A program made the translations under genes and the position numbers. Positions 33,585-41,094 of a stretch of DNA of 41,414 bases are shown one piece after another. The notes under the pieces are model-generated. The model did not search any database, had not been told where the DNA came from, and saw only the letters and a program-made list of their open reading frames with translations. This DNA is from an uncultured Burkholderiales bacterium (GTDB lineage Bacteria; Pseudomonadota; Gammaproteobacteria; Burkholderiales; Burkholderiaceae_C). Every line of letters begins with the position of its first letter. Position 1 is the first letter of the stretch. The stretch lies in the NCBI GenBank assembly GCA_937871935.1, contig CALMQI010000298.1, positions 1-41,414 of the forward strand, in the 5' to 3' direction.

Positions 33585-34832
33585 TCAGGGCACCTGCAGG
33601 CTGCCGTCGATCAACCGCGTCTGCGTCCAGCGTGTCACGCCGGCGTCGCACGGGTACTTGGCGGCCTCGGTCTCGTCGAGATCGACGCCCAGGCCGGGCT
33701 TGTCGTTGGCGTAGACATAACCCTGGCGCAACTGCGGCAGGCCCGGAAAGACGTCGAGCAGCGCGTCGCGCGGGCCCTTGAGATCCTGGAGCACGAAGTT
33801 CGGCGGCTCGGTGCCCGACCACTCCTGGATGCCGAAGTTGCGCGCCGCCAGGTCGATGTGGATGTTGGCGGCATGCGCCAGCGGCGTCATGTCACCCGGG
33901 CCGTGCCACGCCGTCCGCACGCCGAACTGCTCGGCGAAGATCTGCAGCTTGCGTGCCGGCGTGATGCCGCCGATCTGGCTGATGTGCACGCGAATGAAGT
34001 CGATCAGCCGGTCGGTGATCAAGGTGCGCCACTCCAGCGGGTGGTTGAACAGCTCGCCCTGCGCGATCGGGATCGTCGACTTCTCGCGCAGCTGGCGCAG
34101 CCACTCGCCCTCTTCGATGGGAATCGCATCCTCCAGAAAGAACAGGTCGTAGGGCTCGAGCTGGCGTGCGAAACGGATCGCGTCCACCGGCTTCAGCCGC
34201 TCGTGCACGTCGTGGCACAGCGCCACCTCGAGGCCGATGCGGCCACGGATGTCGTCGAACATCTTCACCGTGTCGCGCATGTAGCGCCGCGGGTCGAGGT
34301 AGATGCCCGGCGCCGCGCGCTCCGGCGCACCGGCCGGCGCCGGCCCGAAGCTGCCGCCGCCGTAGCCGCCGCTCTGGCAGCGGATGTGTGTGATGCCCTG
34401 TTCGCGGTACTTCTGGATGTTGTCGCACAGCTCGGCCAGGCTGCGGCCGTCGGCATGGCGGTAGATCGGCACGCCCTCGCGCACCTTGCCGCCGAACAGC
34501 TGGTACAGCGGCATGCCGGCCAGCTTGCCCAAGATGTCCCACAACGCCATGTCGACACCCGAGATCGCGTTGTTCTCGATGCCGCCGTTGCGCCAGTAGG
34601 CGTTCTGGTGCATCAGCTGCCACAGCTCCTCGATCGCCTGTGCATCGCGGCCGACCAGCAGCGGCTTGAGGTAGTCCTCGACCAGGCCCTTGACGGCCAG
34701 GTGGCGGTAGGCAAAGGTCGCGCAGCCCAGGCCGTACAGGCCCGGCTGGTTGGTCAGCACCTTCACCACCACGAGGTTGATGCCCTCGGGGGCGGTCAGG
34801 ATGACCTTGACGTCTTGGATCTTCGTGGTCAT
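33585..34832 (-). CDS. Enolase-superfamily mannonate dehydratase (ManD)-like
   Basis: The 415-residue protein belongs to the ManD/RspA group, which dehydrates D-mannonate (or D-gluconate) to 2-keto-3-deoxygluconate. Metal ligands are seen in VALCHDVHERLKP (Asp, with His as base), LFFLEDAIP (Glu) and IAQGELFNHP (Glu). The family signatures ITHIRCQSGGYGG and TAWHGPGDMTPLAHAANIHI are present. The N-terminal block NLVVVKVLTNQPGLYGLGCA is standard. Many ManD-like proteins have low or no activity, so the real substrate is open. The gene leads the pair with the idonate-type dehydrogenase. A DUF2721 gene lies just upstream on the same strand. Confidence 0.9.
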   Translation of the reverse strand: MTTKIQDVKVILTAPEGINLVVVKVLTNQPGLYGLGCATFAYRHLAVKGLVEDYLKPLLVGRDAQAIEELWQLMHQNAYWRNGGIENNAISGVDMALWDILGKLAGMPLYQLFGGKVREGVPIYRHADGRSLAELCDNIQKYREQGITHIRCQSGGYGGGSFGPAPAGAPERAAPGIYLDPRRYMRDTVKMFDDIRGRIGLEVALCHDVHERLKPVDAIRFARQLEPYDLFFLEDAIPIEEGEWLRQLREKSTIPIAQGELFNHPLEWRTLITDRLIDFIRVHISQIGGITPARKLQIFAEQFGVRTAWHGPGDMTPLAHAANIHIDLAARNFGIQEWSGTEPPNFVLQDLKGPRDALLDVFPGLPQLRQGYVYANDKPGLGVDLDETEAAKYPCDAGVTRWTQTRLIDGSLQVP

Positions 34833-34873
34833 GTCGTCGCCCGCGGCGGGCCGATCGATGGCGGCCCCGCATC

Positions 34874-35329
34874 CTAGCTGTCCAGCAGCGCCATCGGAAT
34901 GCGCACCGTCTGGGTCGCGAGGCGCACTTCGCGCAGGAACGAACCGAGCCCGACCGTCAGCGCCACCGTCGAGCCGGTGAACAACACGCCGGCCAGCCAC
35001 TGCAGCGGCAGCTCGACCAGCGCCTCGACGAAGATCGTCGCGATCACCGTGCACACCAGCAGCGCCGCCAGCGTGCAGGCATTGATGGCCCAGCTGGCGA
35101 GGTGGCGCCGCCGCTCCAGGCTGGCCAGCTCGGCGCGCAGCGCGCCGCGCGCCGACACGTCCAGCCGCAAAGGCCCTTCGGCGACCTGACGGCCGCGGTC
35201 GATGATGCGCGCCAGGCGCCCCGTCATCACGTTCAGGATGCCGGCGATGCCGGTCAGCAGGAACACGGGGCCCAGGGCGAGCTGGATGGCGTGGGCGATG
35301 TCGCCGATGTTTGCGCTGGATGTGATCAT
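34874..35329 (-). CDS. DUF2721 family membrane protein
   Basis: The 151-residue protein starts with SSANIGDIAHAIQLALGPVF, the hallmark of DUF2721, and has three hydrophobic segments: LLTGIAGILNVM near residue 25, then ASWAINACTLAALLVCTVIA and WLAGVLFTGSTVALTVGLGS. Between the first and second lies a basic helix with GRLARIIDRGR and LERRRHL. The ATG at 35329 begins the conserved block; residues read upstream are not family-like. It is 41 bases upstream of the ManD-like gene on the same strand, but the family is not known for sugar metabolism, so the adjacency may be accidental. The function is unknown. Confidence 0.85.
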   Translation of the reverse strand: MITSSANIGDIAHAIQLALGPVFLLTGIAGILNVMTGRLARIIDRGRQVAEGPLRLDVSARGALRAELASLERRRHLASWAINACTLAALLVCTVIATIFVEALVELPLQWLAGVLFTGSTVALTVGLGSFLREVRLATQTVRIPMALLDS

Positions 35330-35418
35330 GATGGGTGACGGCGCTGGCCGCCGGTGGTGGACACTGGCGGGCATTGTCCGAGCGCCCGGCCCGTCGTGGG
35401 CCCTCAACGAAATCAGCG

Positions 35419-35452
35419 GCCGCGGACAGGCCTACGGTCTGGCCACCGCGGC
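35419..35452. terminator. Strong nested hairpin after the metallophosphoesterase gene
   Basis: GCCGCGG (35419-35425) pairs with CCGCGGC (35446-35452), with an inner GGCC/GGCC pair around an eight-base loop. It lies 11 bases past the stop of the metallophosphoesterase gene, read on the minus strand. There is no T-run, so it would be a weak or factor-dependent terminator, or a message-stabilising end. Confidence 0.35.
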
Positions 35453-35463
35453 GGCCGTGAGGC

Positions 35464-36237
35464 TCACGCGCTGGCAGGCGCCGCCCCGGCGGGCAGGCTG
35501 AACACCCGAAACGCCGGCCGGTCGGGGAAGGTGCGCTGCAACAGCGGCTTGGCCACGTTGTAGACGGTGATGCCGTTGACGGTGCGCCCCTCCAGCGAGC
35601 CGCGATGAGCGTGGCCGTGCACCACCACGTCGACGGGGTAGCGCAGCAACGGGTCTTCCAGCCGGCTGCTGCCGAGGAAGGCATAGATCTCGCCCGGCTC
35701 GCCCTGCACGGTGCTGGCAATCGGCGCGTAGTGCAGCATCGCGATGCGGTGCGGGGTGCGCAGCTTGGCGAGCGCCGACTCGAGCTTCATCGCTTCGCCC
35801 TGCGCCTCGTGGACGAACTGCTTGATGGCCGGCTCGCCCCAGGCGCCCAGCGAAGCACGGCCGAAGCCGCCGGCAAAACCCTTGGCACCGGCGATGCCGA
35901 TGCCGTGCACCTCGACCGCCTCGCCGTCGAGCACCTGTACGCCGGCACGCTGCAGCGCGGCGCGCACCTGCCCGGGCGCGCCCGACTCGTAGTCGTGGTT
36001 GCCCAGTACCGCGACCACCGGGATTGCGACGATGGCCAGTTCGTCGGCCAGCACCTTGGCCTCCTGCGGCGTGCCGTAGTCGGTGAGGTCCCCGCACAGC
36101 AGCAGCGCATCGGCCACCTCGGCGGCCTGCGCAAACAGGCCGCGCAGCGCACCGGCAGAGGCCTCGGTGCAGTGCAGGTCGCCGACAGCGGCGAAGCGGA
36201 CCTCCTTGGCGTTGACGTCTTTCGCGGACGGCGGCAT
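35464..36237 (-). CDS. Metallophosphoesterase (calcineurin-like)
   Basis: The 257-residue two-metal phosphoesterase has all five family blocks: FAAVGDLHC, LLCGDLTDYG, AVLGNHDYES, MLHYAPIAST and VVHGHAHRGS. The active site is complete. No signal peptide or membrane segment is seen, so it is cytoplasmic. Members cleave phosphodiesters or monoesters, and the substrate cannot be read off. The ATG at 36237 starts the homology. It is divergent from the nucleotidyltransferase-like gene at 36322, with 84 bases between the starts, a pairing that suggests opposing or linked nucleotide-transfer and hydrolysis reactions, though this is inference. Confidence 0.9.
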   Translation of the reverse strand: MPPSAKDVNAKEVRFAAVGDLHCTEASAGALRGLFAQAAEVADALLLCGDLTDYGTPQEAKVLADELAIVAIPVVAVLGNHDYESGAPGQVRAALQRAGVQVLDGEAVEVHGIGIAGAKGFAGGFGRASLGAWGEPAIKQFVHEAQGEAMKLESALAKLRTPHRIAMLHYAPIASTVQGEPGEIYAFLGSSRLEDPLLRYPVDVVVHGHAHRGSLEGRTVNGITVYNVAKPLLQRTFPDRPAFRVFSLPAGAAPASA

Positions 36238-36321
36238 GGGAGAGTTGCAGCAATCGACGCTCCCTGTGGTGCTTTTGCGGCAGGCCGCCCAGCGGCACGC
36301 GCATTGCCCTCGCCCTGCGCC

Positions 36322-37221
36322 ATGACCCTGGCCGATGCGCCCGTCGACGACGACGCCAGCGACGCCGCGTGCTTCTACCGGCGCTTGCTGCGTCTGCTGC
36401 TGCAGCACGATCTGCCGTTCCTGGTCGGCGGCGCCTATGGCTTTGCCCACTTCACCGGCATCCGGCGGCCGACCAAGGATCTCGACCTCTTCGTGCGCCA
36501 GCGCGACTGGAAGCGGCTCTCGAGCCTGGCGGTGGGGGCCGGCTACCGGGCCGAGCTGGCCTACACGCACTGGCTCGGCAAGATCGTCGACGAGGGCGGC
36601 TTTGCCGACGTGATCTTCAACTCCGGCAACGGCCTGTCGCCGGTGGACGATGCGTGGTTCGTGCATGCCACCGAGGCACAGGTGCTCGGGCTGCCGGTCA
36701 AGTTGTGCCCGGCCGAGGAGAGCCTGTGGACCAAGGCCTTCATCATGGAGCGCGAGCGCTACGACGGCGCCGACGTCGTGCACCTGCTGCATGCCTGCGC
36801 CTCGCACATGGACTGGCCCAGGCTGCTGCAGCGCTTCGGGCCGCACTGGCGCGTGCTGCTTTCGCACCTGGTGCTGTTCGGCTTCGTCTACCCCAGCGAG
36901 CGGCAGCGCGTGCCGACGGCGGTGATGAACGAGTTGCTGAACCGCCTGCGCGACGAGACGCACAGCGCGCCGCCACGCACCGGCCACTGCGCCGGCACCC
37001 TGCTGTCGCGCGAGCAGTACCTGCCCGACGTGACGCATCAGGGCTACGAGGATCCACGGCTGACCGAGCAGAGCACGATGACCACCCACGAAGTGGCCCA
37101 GTGGACGGCGGCGATCGGCGCGGCGCCGGCGGTAGCGGCCGGGTCCGGCGAGTCGAGCGCCGACGTCGACGACACGTCTTCCACGCCATGCGCTGAAACA
37201 GCGCGGAGGTTGACACGATGA
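36322..37221 (+). CDS. Nucleotidyltransferase-like protein
   Basis: The 299-residue protein has the nucleotidyltransferase-fold start FLVGGAYGFAHFTGIRRPTK followed by DLDLFVRQRDW. The GG...DLDLF pattern supplies the two metal-binding acids. A second acid is expected in ADVIFNSGNGLSPVDD. The rest is helical (DVVHLLHACASHMDWPRLLQ). The last ~45 residues are low-complexity and rich in alanine, serine and threonine. Unlike MNT-type antitoxins it is long and has no HEPN partner beside it. It is translationally coupled to the membrane protein downstream (ATGA) and divergent from the metallophosphoesterase. The acceptor and nucleotide are unknown. Confidence 0.75.
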   Translation: MTLADAPVDDDASDAACFYRRLLRLLLQHDLPFLVGGAYGFAHFTGIRRPTKDLDLFVRQRDWKRLSSLAVGAGYRAELAYTHWLGKIVDEGGFADVIFNSGNGLSPVDDAWFVHATEAQVLGLPVKLCPAEESLWTKAFIMERERYDGADVVHLLHACASHMDWPRLLQRFGPHWRVLLSHLVLFGFVYPSERQRVPTAVMNELLNRLRDETHSAPPRTGHCAGTLLSREQYLPDVTHQGYEDPRLTEQSTMTTHEVAQWTAAIGAAPAVAAGSGESSADVDDTSSTPCAETARRLTR

Positions 37222-38003
37222 ACCACGCAGAAGAATCCACCGAGCTCACCTTGACGCCGCGCTTCGTCGCGCTGACGCTGGGCGGCGTGGCCGCAGGGGT
37301 GGTGGCGGCCAGCACGTTCGTGCTGTTCGTCACCCACCGGATGGGCAGCAACCCACACGAGGTGCGATGGGCCCAGTTCTTCTACGTCGACGGCGAACGC
37401 AACATTCCGACCGCGTTCTCGGTGCTGCTGTTGCTGATGGCCTCGGTGCTGCTGGCCGTCATTGCGCGGCTCGAACGCCGCAGCGCCCGGCCCTTCGTCG
37501 GGCATTGGGCCGTCCTGTCAAGCGGCTTCGCGCTGATGGCGGTCGACGAGGGCTGGTCGTTCCACGAGAAGCTGAACGGTCCCGTGAGGGCGCTGCTTGG
37601 CAACAGCGAGCTCGGCACGTTCTACTACGCCTGGGTGCTGCCGGCCATCGTGCTGGTGGCGCTGCTCACGCTCTTCTTCCTGCGCTTCCTGCTGCAATTG
37701 CCGGTGCGCACGCGAATCGCCTTTCTGCTGGCCGCCTTCTTCTACGTCGGCGGCGCCGTCGGCATCGAACTGCTCGAGGGGCGATTCGACGAGGTGCACG
37801 GCGACCGCAACCTCGTCTCCGGACTGCTCGCCACGGTGCAGGAGGCAGGCGAGATGGTCGGTGTCATCGTCTTCATCTGGGCCCTGCTGCGCTACCTGGG
37901 CGCACACTACGGCGACTTGCGTCTGCGCCTGGCGGCGGCGCACCAGGTGGCCGTGGCGCCGCAGCGCCCGGCCGTGAGCCCGATCGAGCCGTCGCCAGTC
38001 TGA
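37218..38003 (+). CDS. Six-helix membrane protein with conserved acidic/His residues
   Basis: The 261-residue protein has six hydrophobic segments at about residues 18-38, 64-83, 94-109, 136-160, 166-186 and 203-227. Charged residues sit at the helix ends in a regular pattern. They are Asp110, Glu111, His116 and Glu117 in VDEGWSFHEKL; Glu184, Glu187 and His194 in IELLEGRFDEVHG; Glu209 and Glu212 in QEAGEMVG. Such D/E-x4-H-E and E-x2-E patterns could bind metal at the membrane face. I do not recognise an experimentally described family. Its start overlaps the stop of the nucleotidyltransferase-like gene by four bases, so the two are expressed together. A small unknown gene follows after nine bases. 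Confidence 0.8.
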   Translation: MNHAEESTELTLTPRFVALTLGGVAAGVVAASTFVLFVTHRMGSNPHEVRWAQFFYVDGERNIPTAFSVLLLLMASVLLAVIARLERRSARPFVGHWAVLSSGFALMAVDEGWSFHEKLNGPVRALLGNSELGTFYYAWVLPAIVLVALLTLFFLRFLLQLPVRTRIAFLLAAFFYVGGAVGIELLEGRFDEVHGDRNLVSGLLATVQEAGEMVGVIVFIWALLRYLGAHYGDLRLRLAAAHQVAVAPQRPAVSPIEPSPV

Positions 38004-38012
38004 CCTCAGCCG

Positions 38013-38396
38013 GTGGCCACACTTCAAATCGAACCCGAGTTGCCGGTACCGATCACGCCGGAGCTGAGCCTGTCGGGCTGGCGACGCGAGATCTGCGTCG
38101 AGCTGCTCGGCGATGGCCGGGCACGCGTGTTCCTGCGCAACGTGGAGGGCAGCTCGCTGAGGGCCGCCGAGCGGCAGCGCGCCACGCTCTTCCATCGGCT
38201 CGACCCGCGCCTGGCCGACGTGGCCGGCTGCGTGGCGGCCGTGCGCACCGAACTCGAGCGCCTGGTCGACGGCGCACGCCGCACGCAGCCCACACGCGAC
38301 AACCTGTACAGCACGGTCGAGTACGACCGCGCCGTGTGGGACCGCGTACAGCAGGGCATCGACCGCTGGGCGCGGCGCGCCATCGCGCGCGGCTGA
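38013..38396 (+). CDS. Uncharacterised 127-residue protein
   Basis: The gene starts at GTG 38013 and gives a protein with an N-terminal beta-like segment (LSGWRREICVELLGDGRARV, FLRNVEG) and a C-terminal helical part (DPRLADVAGCVAAVRTELER, VWDRVQQGIDRWARRAIARG). There is no signal peptide or membrane helix, and there is a single cysteine in the C-terminal half besides one near residue 28. It follows the six-helix membrane gene by nine bases in the same direction, so it is the last gene of that operon. The family is not recognised. Strong codon bias at the third position supports it being coding. Confidence 0.65.
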   Translation: MATLQIEPELPVPITPELSLSGWRREICVELLGDGRARVFLRNVEGSSLRAAERQRATLFHRLDPRLADVAGCVAAVRTELERLVDGARRTQPTRDNLYSTVEYDRAVWDRVQQGIDRWARRAIARG

Positions 38397-38626
38397 ACTC
38401 GGCATCCGCCGCAGCGCAGGGAGCACGCCGCCCGCCGTCCAGGCCGAGCCGACGCTGCTTTTGCGCGCCCGAGCCGGCCTGAACGCGACGAATTGGCGGC
38501 CGAACTGCCGCCATTCCCGGGCGTTGTGGGTGCCCGAGGCGGGCGACGATCGGAACTCTTCGAACACGGTTTCACCCCGAGCCCTGGGAGCCTGCGCTGA
38601 TCTCCGTCGCAACTAGCTATCTGGCC

Positions 38627-40120
38627 GTGGCACTGGTCGTCGGCGGCGCGCTGCTCGGCGCCAGCGCCTTCTGGGCTTTCCGGGCCTTGCGCGCCCGCGG
38701 TGCGCGCTCGCCCGCCGCCAGCGGCCGCAAGCCCGGCGCTGCCCTGGCTGCGGCAGCCGCGGCCCGCGCGCCGGACACGGTGACGGGCCTGATGTCACGC
38801 GCCGATTTCGAGGACGCGCTGGCGAGGACGCTCGACGTCAGCGGCGGGCCTGCGCGCACCGGCGCCGTGCTGTATGCCGGCCTCGACGGATTTCGCCTCG
38901 TCAACGAAGGCGAAGGCCACGCGCAGGGCGACAAGGTGCTGGCCGGTGCAGCGAAGCTGCTGCGCGAAGTGTGCGCCGGGCGCACGCCGATGTGCCGCAT
39001 CGCCGGCGACGAATTCGCACTCTGGCTCAACGCCGACGCGCAGACCTGCGAGTTGATGGCCAGGCGCATCGCCGAGGCCTTTGCCGGTGGCGTGGACCTG
39101 GGCGGCAACCGCTTCGGCGCCGGCATCTCGGTGGGTGTCGCGCTGTTCCCGGAGCACGGCAGCAGCGCGCAGCTGGTCAACCGCGCCGCCGCGGCGATGC
39201 GCTCGGTCAAGCGCGCCGGCGGCAGCAGCCATGCGGTGTTCGATCCGCGCATCGAGACCGAGCAGCGCGAGGAAGCCAAGATCGCGCACGAGCTGCGCCA
39301 GGCCATCGCGCGACGCGAGCTGGAGCTCTTCTACCAGCCGAAGATCGACGCCGACAGCCTGCAGGTCACCGCCGTCGAGGCGCTGCTGCGCTGGAAGCAT
39401 CCGACGCTCGGCATGGTGAGTCCGACACGCTTCATTCCGATCGCCGAGAAGCACGGCCTGATCGAGTCGGTGGGCAACTGGGTGCTCGAGTCAGCGCTCA
39501 AGCAGGCGGCCGAGTGGCGCAAGGCGGGCATGCGCATGCGCGTGGCGATCAACGTGTCGGGCTACCAGATGCGGCAGGACGACTTCGCCCGCCGGCTGGA
39601 GAGCGGCTTGAAGACCTTCAACCTGCAACCCAGCCGCTTCACCTGCGAAATCACCGAGTCGGTGGCGATGGAGGACACGCAGGTCACGCGGCGCGCCTTC
39701 GCCCGCCTGAGCAAGATCGGCGTGCACGTGTCGATCGACGACTTCGGCACCGGCCACTCGAGCCTCGCCACGCTGCGGCGACTGCCGGCCAAGGAGCTGA
39801 AGATCGACCGCGCCTTCGTCGTCGACATGGTCGGCGACAGCGAGGCTCGGGTCATCGTCGAGGCGGTGCTGACGATGGCGCGTGCGCTCGGCATGCGCGT
39901 CGTCGCCGAAGGCGTCGAGACGAGCGCGCAGCGCGACCTGCTGGTCGAACTGGGCTGCGACGAACTGCAGGGCTACCTGTTCGCCAAGCCGATGAGCGCA
40001 CGTGCGATCGTGTTGTGGGCGATGGACGCACCGACCTCGCTGGCGCAGACCTTCCGGCCCTCGCTGTTCAAGGACACCCAGGTCAACGCGACCGCGCCGA
40101 CCGAGTTCCAGCCGCGCTGA
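38627..40120 (+). CDS. GGDEF-EAL protein, cyclic di-GMP turnover
   Basis: The 497-residue protein has one N-terminal transmembrane helix (ALVVGGALLGASAFWAFRAL), a GGDEF domain at ~50-205 with signature AGDEF (CRIAGDEFALWL), and an EAL domain at ~215-475. The EAL motif EALLRWKHP, EITESVAMED, DDFGTGHSSLATLRRLPAKE and KIDRAFV are intact, so phosphodiesterase activity is likely. The cyclase domain has shortened metal blocks (GLDGFRLVNEGEGHAQGD) and may be regulatory. The start is uncertain: GTG 38627 is used, but the coding pattern reaches back to about 38597 (ISVATSYLA), where only a CTG is available. It is monocistronic and convergent with a receiver gene. Confidence 0.92.
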   Translation: MALVVGGALLGASAFWAFRALRARGARSPAASGRKPGAALAAAAAARAPDTVTGLMSRADFEDALARTLDVSGGPARTGAVLYAGLDGFRLVNEGEGHAQGDKVLAGAAKLLREVCAGRTPMCRIAGDEFALWLNADAQTCELMARRIAEAFAGGVDLGGNRFGAGISVGVALFPEHGSSAQLVNRAAAAMRSVKRAGGSSHAVFDPRIETEQREEAKIAHELRQAIARRELELFYQPKIDADSLQVTAVEALLRWKHPTLGMVSPTRFIPIAEKHGLIESVGNWVLESALKQAAEWRKAGMRMRVAINVSGYQMRQDDFARRLESGLKTFNLQPSRFTCEITESVAMEDTQVTRRAFARLSKIGVHVSIDDFGTGHSSLATLRRLPAKELKIDRAFVVDMVGDSEARVIVEAVLTMARALGMRVVAEGVETSAQRDLLVELGCDELQGYLFAKPMSARAIVLWAMDAPTSLAQTFRPSLFKDTQVNATAPTEFQPR

Positions 40121-40150
40121 CGGCCGACGCAGCCGCGGGCGCGCGGCGGT

Positions 40151-40528
40151 TCAGGCGATCGAGCGCGCCAGCGCTTGCTGCAGCGCCGGCAGGTCGGGCG
40201 GCTTCACCAGATAACCGTCGAAGCGCGCATCACGCGCCGGGTCGTGGCCTTGCGGCTGCTGCCGGCCGTAGCCGGTGAGCGCCAGCAGACGGATGCGCGA
40301 CGTGTCGGGCGCGCTGCGCAACAGGCCTGCCAACTGGTAGCCGTCCATCTCGGGCAGCCCGATATCGACCAGCGCCACGTCGGGCCGGAACGAGCGCGCC
40401 AGCGTGATCGCATCGCGCGGCGCATACGCACAGCGCACCTGGTGCCCGTCGAGCGTGAGGATCATTGCCAGCGAGTCGGCCGCGTCGACGTTGTCGTCGA
40501 CCACCAGAATGCGGCTGCGCGAGCTCAT
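40151..40528 (-). CDS. CheY-like response regulator receiver
   Basis: The 125-residue stand-alone receiver has the acidic pocket in ILVVDDNVDAADSLAMIL, the phospho-acceptor Asp in VALVDIGLPEMDGYQLAGLL, the switch threonine in LLALTGYG and the lysine in GYLVKPPD. There is no output domain. Its start overlaps the stop of the kinase fragment by four bases (ATGA), so kinase and receiver form one coupled unit. Such kinase-receiver pairs often carry on a hybrid phosphorelay. The target is unknown. Confidence 0.92.
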   Translation of the reverse strand: MSSRSRILVVDDNVDAADSLAMILTLDGHQVRCAYAPRDAITLARSFRPDVALVDIGLPEMDGYQLAGLLRSAPDTSRIRLLALTGYGRQQPQGHDPARDARFDGYLVKPPDLPALQQALARSIA

Positions 40529-40790
40529 GCGGCCTCTCCCCGGTCCAGGCGGTCCAGGCGATCTCGCCGATCCCGGCGATCCACCGCCAGCTCCACCGAG
40601 ACACGGGTCCCGGCGCCCGGCGCGCTGTCGATCGCCAGGCACCCTCCGTTCTGCCAGACCAGGGCCCGGCAGATCGCGAGTCCCAGTCCGGTGCCGCCCA
40701 CTTTGGTGGTGAAGAACGGCTCCTGCACTTTGTCCAGCAGCTCGGGCGCGATGCCGGCACCGTCGTCGCGGACCTCGAGCGCCTCCCGGC
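40525..40790 (-). CDS. Sensor histidine kinase, C-terminal ATPase fragment
   Basis: The visible part is the end of a HATPase_c domain. The G1 box is LEVRDDGAGIAPELLDKVQE, the F box PFFTTKVGGTGLGLAICRAL, and the G3 region GAGTRVSVELAV. The N box, the dimerisation helix with its phospho-histidine, and any sensor domain are missing: upstream of about 40790 the frame stays open but no longer looks like a kinase. The loss coincides with the suspected chimeric right end. The last ~15 residues are encoded by 9-base repeats giving alternating Arg-Leu/Arg-Asp. It is coupled to the receiver gene. Confidence 0.75.
40541..40585. repeat. Five imperfect 9-base tandem units in the kinase 3' end
   Basis: CGGTCCAGG twice, then CGATCTCGC, CGATCCCGG and CGATCCACC. 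On the minus strand they encode the RRDRRDRLDRLDRG-type tail of the kinase. Because units are a multiple of three, copy-number change would keep the frame. Confidence 0.6.
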
Positions 40791-41094
40791 GGCCGGCCTC
40801 GACCCAGCCCTCCGCCTTGCGCGCGGCCGCCGCTGCGTCCTGGCCGGGCTCCGCCGCCTTCGCCCGGGCGTCGGCGACCGCGCGCTGCAGGGCCGCGGGA
40901 CCGGCGCTGGCCGCCACGCTCTCGGGCACGATCCACATCACGTAGTCGTCGGCATGAACGCCATGGCTGCAGAACAGCCGCCCGCCCTCTGCGGCGCAGC
41001 CGGAGTCGGTCGTGACGACCTGGCCGCGGCGGCGATCGTGCTCGGCACGGAGCCGGTGAGCGTCGCCCGCGCGATCTCGGAGCCGAGCCTGGAT
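40791..41094. other. Unassigned sequence near the right end
   Basis: Both strands are open but neither gives a recognised protein. The minus frame reads DDYVMWIVPESVAASAGPAA and RAVADARAKAAEPGQDAAAA. The plus frame reads GVGRDDLAAAAIVLGTEPVS. One of them may be a piece of a third gene. At least one artificial junction is suspected here. Confidence 0.3.

Noticed and set aside
36322-37221. MNT/HEPN-type toxin-antitoxin system
   Set aside because: The protein is about 300 residues, far longer than MNT antitoxins, and the coupled partner is a six-helix membrane protein, not a HEPN protein.
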